From Rickettsiaceae bacterium (GTDB lineage Bacteria; Pseudomonadota; Alphaproteobacteria; Rickettsiales; Rickettsiaceae): a stretch of 64,000 nucleotides of DNA. Positions within the stretch are counted from its first letter, which is position 1, and every line of letters begins with the position of its first letter. Of this stretch, positions 60,299 through 64,000 are shown piece by piece. The DNA is taken from the NCBI GenBank assembly GCA_024236375.1, contig JACKKP010000005.1, positions 1 through 64,000 of the forward strand, in the 5' to 3' direction. The position numbers and the translations under genes are program-made. The notes under the pieces were generated by a model. The model saw only the letters and a program-made list of their open reading frames with translations, did no database searches and was not told the origin of the DNA.

Positions 60299-62821
60299 AT
60301 GATAGATTTCCCAGCAAAATATAATTTTTTTGAAAGCGAAAAAAAATGGCAACAGTTTTGGCAAGAACATAAAATATATCAATGGGATCATACAATATCA
60401 CGTGATCAAACATATGTGATAGACACACCGCCACCAACTGTTTCTGGGCAATTACATATAGGACATGTCTTTAGCTATACTCATACAGATTTTATTGCAC
60501 GCTATCAAAGAATGAAAGGCATGAATGTTTTCTATCCAATAGGCTTTGATGATAATGGCCTTCCCACTGAACGTTTAGTAGAAAAGAAAAAAAATATACG
60601 CGCTAACCAGCTCAAGAGACAAGAATTTATTGATATTTGTAAAGAAGTTATAGAAGAAGAAGAAGAAAAATTTAAAGAATTATTTGATAGTATAGCTCTT
60701 TCTGTTGATTGGGATACAAAATATTGTACTATTAATCCGCTCTCTATTAAGATCTCACAAATGTCTTTCCTAGATTTAATCAATAAAGGGCAAATTTACC
60801 GTGATTCTCAGCCAATGTTATGGGACCCAGTTGATAAAACCGCTCTTGCACAAGCAGACATTGAAGAACACGAAAAAACTACTTTCATGAATGATATTAT
60901 TTTTCGTACTGAAGATGACGAAGATATTATCATAGCAACTACCAGACCAGAATTATTACCTGCTTGCGTAGCAATTTTTTATCATCCAGACGATGAAAAA
61001 TATCAAAACTTAAAAGACAAATTTGCTTTATCGCCCTTGTTTAACGTCAAAGTGCCAATCTTACCGGACGATATGGTTGATCCAGAAAAGGGCACAGGAT
61101 TAGTTATGTGTTGCACTTTTGGAGATCAAACTGATATATTATGGTGGAGACGACATAAATTACCTACAAAAATCATTTTTACAGAAAATGGTAGAATTAT
61201 AGATAATATCCCTTTTGATCAAACTTGTACTAACATAACTCAAGCGCAACATTTTGCCTCTATGCTATCTGGACTCAAAATTAAACAAGCAAGAGAACAA
61301 ATTATCCATATTCTAAAGGAAGAAAAATTATTAATATCTCAAACTGAAAAACTTCAACTTGTGAAATGTGCTGAGCGTTCAGGCACGCCATTAGAAATTC
61401 TTACTACACCGCAGTGGTTCGTCAGAGCTATAGATCATAAAGAGGAGTTAATTAAAAAGTCTAATGAGCTGAGATGGCACCCCTCTTCTATGAAAATTAA
61501 ATTAGATAATTGGATAAATGGCGTATCATTAGATTGGTGTATATCCAGGCAGAGATATTTCGGTGTACCTTTTCCAGTATGGTATTCTAAGCGAAAAGGC
61601 GAAGAAGGAAAGATCATTCTAGCCTCTTTAGATCAATTACCTGTCGATCCTCTTAAAGATTTACCACAAGGTTATAAACGTGAAGAAGTAGAAGCAGACA
61701 AAGATGTAATGGATACTTGGTCTACTAGTTCAGTGTCGCCTCAGCTGAATTCTCATGGAATATCCACACACTATATGGAGAATGCTTCTAGACACAAATC
61801 ATTATTTCCAGCCGATTTACGCCCACAGGCTCATGAAATCTTAAGAACTTGGGCATATTATACTATGCTTAAAGCCCATTTACATGAGGATACACTTCCG
61901 TGGCATAATATTATGGTGAGTGGCTGGTGCTTAGCTGAAGATAAAACAAAAATGTCTAAATCGAAAGGCAATATTATTTCACCAGTGCAACTAGTGCAAG
62001 AATTTGGCGCTGATATAATTCGCTACTGGTCTTCTAATGCAAGGTTAGGGGCTGATACAGCATATTCAAGCGACATCATGAAAAACGGCAGAAGGCTGGT
62101 GAATAAATTATATAATGCAGCAAAATTTACTTCGCAATATTTTGGTTCCATACCAGATAATATCAAACAGCAAGATTTTGTTGATGCAAAACACCTGGTT
62201 TGCTGTGATATAGATAAGTATTTTTTAATTAAATTATCTGATCTTATTGCAGAAGTGACTCATGCATTTGATAATTATGAATATGCAACTGCTATTTCCA
62301 AATCAGAACATTTTTTCTGGAATATATTTTGTGATAATTATTTAGAAATAGTCAAAACTAGAGCTTATAACGAAGATAATAATAACCACAAAGGTGCTCA
62401 AAGTGCTCATATAACATTATATTATGCTTTTAAGGTATTATTAAAATTATTTGCACCCTTTCTTCCACATATTACTGAAGAATTATATAACCTATTATAT
62501 GCTAGTAATGAATCTATACATGCTAAATCTAGTTGGCCACATTTAGAAGCACATTTTGATCAATTTGATCATACTGAATGCAATATATTGTTTTCTATTA
62601 TTGAATTAGTGAGAAAAATTAAGGCGCGTGATAATCTTTCTATTAAAGCAGGCATAAAATATATTGAAATTACTAAGCAGATTAATTCTGTGGACTTAAT
62701 TCAAGATTTAAAAAATGTAATTTCTGCAAAAGAAATAAAATTTACTAAATTTTTATCTGATCAAAGTCAAGATTTATCAATCAATGATTTATATATAAAT
62801 GTAGTTTATGACAAAGATTAG
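60299..62821 (+). CDS. valS: Valyl-tRNA synthetase
   Basis: This class I synthetase of 840 residues has HIGH as HIGH at 53-56 (TPPPTVSGQLHIGH) and KMSKS at 551-555 (KTKMSKSKGN). Editing-domain segments (TTRPELLPACVAI) lie between. WCISRQRYFGVPFPVWY is the usual pre-anticodon-domain stretch. It is shorter than E. coli ValRS (951). It lacks the long C-terminal coiled-coil arm of that enzyme, a state seen in Rickettsiales and archaea. Confidence 0.96.
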   Translation: MIDFPAKYNFFESEKKWQQFWQEHKIYQWDHTISRDQTYVIDTPPPTVSGQLHIGHVFSYTHTDFIARYQRMKGMNVFYPIGFDDNGLPTERLVEKKKNIRANQLKRQEFIDICKEVIEEEEEKFKELFDSIALSVDWDTKYCTINPLSIKISQMSFLDLINKGQIYRDSQPMLWDPVDKTALAQADIEEHEKTTFMNDIIFRTEDDEDIIIATTRPELLPACVAIFYHPDDEKYQNLKDKFALSPLFNVKVPILPDDMVDPEKGTGLVMCCTFGDQTDILWWRRHKLPTKIIFTENGRIIDNIPFDQTCTNITQAQHFASMLSGLKIKQAREQIIHILKEEKLLISQTEKLQLVKCAERSGTPLEILTTPQWFVRAIDHKEELIKKSNELRWHPSSMKIKLDNWINGVSLDWCISRQRYFGVPFPVWYSKRKGEEGKIILASLDQLPVDPLKDLPQGYKREEVEADKDVMDTWSTSSVSPQLNSHGISTHYMENASRHKSLFPADLRPQAHEILRTWAYYTMLKAHLHEDTLPWHNIMVSGWCLAEDKTKMSKSKGNIISPVQLVQEFGADIIRYWSSNARLGADTAYSSDIMKNGRRLVNKLYNAAKFTSQYFGSIPDNIKQQDFVDAKHLVCCDIDKYFLIKLSDLIAEVTHAFDNYEYATAISKSEHFFWNIFCDNYLEIVKTRAYNEDNNNHKGAQSAHITLYYAFKVLLKLFAPFLPHITEELYNLLYASNESIHAKSSWPHLEAHFDQFDHTECNILFSIIELVRKIKARDNLSIKAGIKYIEITKQINSVDLIQDLKNVISAKEIKFTKFLSDQSQDLSINDLYINVVYDKD

Positions 62822-62951
62822 AGTATACGCTAGTAGTAATTAGCTCTATCAGAAATATGTAGTATTAGCTAAAATAGCTTATTACTAGATCTAATAAGGT
62901 ACAAATATTTTCTTATAAAACTATAAATCAGAGATTATATTTAGTAACAAC

Positions 62952-63674
62952 TTAAATTAAATCTCCAACATTATCTAAAAATAATCTAGCCCTGTGAGAT
63001 ATTGATTTAGTAAAAAATTGCTTAGCAGGCTCATCTGACAGCACCACTCCTTTATCCATAAAAATCACCCTATCAGCAATTACTTTAGCAAATTTTATAT
63101 GATGCGTGACTATAATCATGCTCATTTGGGACTTTAGCGCTTGGATAATATTGATTATATCTTTTACAACTTCTGGATCTAGTGCAGAAGTTGGTTCATC
63201 AAACAGAATCATTTCTGGATCCATCATTAAAGCTCTGCAAATAGCTACTCTTTGTTTTTGTCCTCCCGATAATTCATTTGGCATCGAATATGCTTTCTCT
63301 TCCATACCAAAGCTTTTGAGCAAATCTAGAGCTTTTGTTTGCATTTGCTTATAATTTTTTTTCATTACATGCAATGGCGCATAAAGAAGATTAGTTAATA
63401 CATCCATATGTGGAAATAAATTAAATTGCTGGAATACCATGCCAATCTTAAAACATAACTTACTTCTATTATTTTTGGATAATTTTTGTCCGTTAATTAT
63501 AACTGAACCATGAGTAGGAACTTCAAGGTTATTTATACACCGAAGTAAAGTAGATTTACCACTTCCTGAAGAACCAATAATTACTGTAGTTTCTCTTTTA
63601 TCGAATGTTAGACTAACATTGCTGATAGCAGCATTATCATTATAATTTTTTGTAACTTGGTCCAATATTATCAT
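62952..63674 (-). CDS. glnQ: GlnQ-type amino-acid ABC transporter ATPase
   Basis: This 240-residue ATPase for polar amino-acid uptake, probably glutamine, has Walker A GSSGSGKST, Q-loop VFQQFNLFPHM, signature LSGGQKQRVAI and Walker B MILFDEPTSALD. The H-loop is VTHH. All motifs are intact. Its ATG overlaps the stop of the permease gene (63671), so the two are co-translated. No binding-protein gene is visible within the window. Confidence 0.93.
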   Translation of the reverse strand: MIILDQVTKNYNDNAAISNVSLTFDKRETTVIIGSSGSGKSTLLRCINNLEVPTHGSVIINGQKLSKNNRSKLCFKIGMVFQQFNLFPHMDVLTNLLYAPLHVMKKNYKQMQTKALDLLKSFGMEEKAYSMPNELSGGQKQRVAICRALMMDPEMILFDEPTSALDPEVVKDIINIIQALKSQMSMIIVTHHIKFAKVIADRVIFMDKGVVLSDEPAKQFFTKSISHRARLFLDNVGDLI

Positions 63675-64000
63675 ATAGCTAACCGTTTTTCTAACGCTAA
63701 AGAGAAGCTGCTAATGATCAGCACTAATATATAATAAGAAAGGGCAGCAGTAACCATCGGCATAAAAAAATCAAAAGTCTCTGCTGAAATAATCTGAGCA
63801 CGACGCATTAAATCCATGCCCCCAATAATAGAAATTAATGCTGATTCTTTTACTAAATTTATTAACTCGTTCACAAGCGCTGGCAAAATATATCGAAAGG
63901 CCTGAGGCAATATTATATCTTTCATACGAAGTAGCGGGTTAATACCTAGAGCTTTTGCCGCCTCTATCTGTCCAGGATTCACAGATTCAAGCCCTGCTCT
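63671..64000 (-). CDS. glnP: GlnP-type amino-acid ABC permease, partial
   Basis: The frame is open at the right edge of the window, so only the C-terminal 109 residues are seen. They contain the permease EAA loop, GQIEAAKALGINPLLRMKDIILPQAFRYILPALVNE, and two membrane helices. They also contain VKESALISIIGGMDLMRRAQ, typical of the HisM/GlnP family. It overlaps glnQ by 4 bases. Confidence 0.9.
   Translation of the reverse strand, partial: RAGLESVNPGQIEAAKALGINPLLRMKDIILPQAFRYILPALVNELINLVKESALISIIGGMDLMRRAQIISAETFDFFMPMVTAALSYYILVLIISSFSLALEKRLAI

Noticed and set aside
1..64000. tRNA, rRNA, tmRNA, 4.5S RNA or RNase P RNA genes
   Set aside because: Intergenic regions were read for cloverleaf arms and hallmark RNA segments and none was convincing. 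A covariance-model scan would be decisive.

Overview
The window is AT-rich (roughly 30% G+C by eye) and gene-dense. It looks like the chromosome of a host-associated alphaproteobacterium, most likely Rickettsiales or a similar intracellular or epibiotic lineage. The grounds are the gene families rather than any rRNA: a COQ9-domain protein, a Tim44-domain protein, a membrane-anchored CycM-type cytochrome c, an eukaryote/archaeal-type long IleRS, an HdaA-like DnaA relative, DUF2608, a giant autotransporter and dispersed gene-transfer-agent-like genes. No tRNA or rRNA gene was recognised, so the family cannot be fixed. Unlike the most reduced Rickettsia, it has pgi, transketolase, queuosine genes and several amino-acid genes.

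Layout. 1-4175 (+): end of murF, mraY, queE, queC, a GNAT acetyltransferase and an exported DUF2608 protein. 4270-6298: hdaA-like and rph (-), divergent from grpE (+). 6521-8134 (-): an orphan 537-residue protein with its own terminator. 8332-13571: ruvX, a 580-base gap with gene debris, rpsU (-) divergent from COQ9-ileS (+). 13622-22605 (-): a type I secretion locus with an HlyD adaptor, two ABC exporter subunits, an RTX/DUF4114 protein and an upstream DUF1189 membrane protein. 22659-24608 (+): transketolase, meeting tail-to-tail a phage/GTA-like block (portal, small ORF, terminase large subunit; 24605-27444, -). 27607-30377 (+): Tim44-like, yidD, uvrC.

30703-39453 (-) is a single giant autotransporter of about 2,916 residues. 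It is preceded by a compact envelope and RNA operon (uppS, cdsA, ftsB-like, rnd, kdsD, lptC; 43473 down to 39582, -). 43744-47155 (+): ilvE-like, dapA, smpB, sppA and an IHF/HU-like gene. 47461-49224 (+): an orphan His-rich protein. 49342-52448 (+): ffh, a small basic ORF, pgi. 52544-55615 (+): a lipase-like protein and an exported beta-lactamase-fold hydrolase. 55619-57231 (+): tsaD and cycM. 57496-60226 (-): CinA/MoaB-like, a tiny acidic ORF, a Bax-inhibitor-1 protein and ubiA. 60299-62821 (+): valS. 62952 to the end (-): glnQ and a partial glnP.

How it fits together: the core genes serve peptidoglycan and lipid-carrier synthesis (murF, mraY, uppS, dapA), LPS export (kdsD, lptC), ubiquinone and respiration (COQ9, ubiA, cycM), translation and its quality control. 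Interleaved are surface or secretion functions likely facing a host: the RTX type I system, the giant autotransporter, the lipase-like and beta-lactamase-like proteins, and two orphan proteins. The most unusual observation is that the two ABC subunits of the RTX exporter carry complementary defects in their ATP-binding motifs. This suggests an asymmetric heterodimeric type I exporter instead of the usual homodimer.
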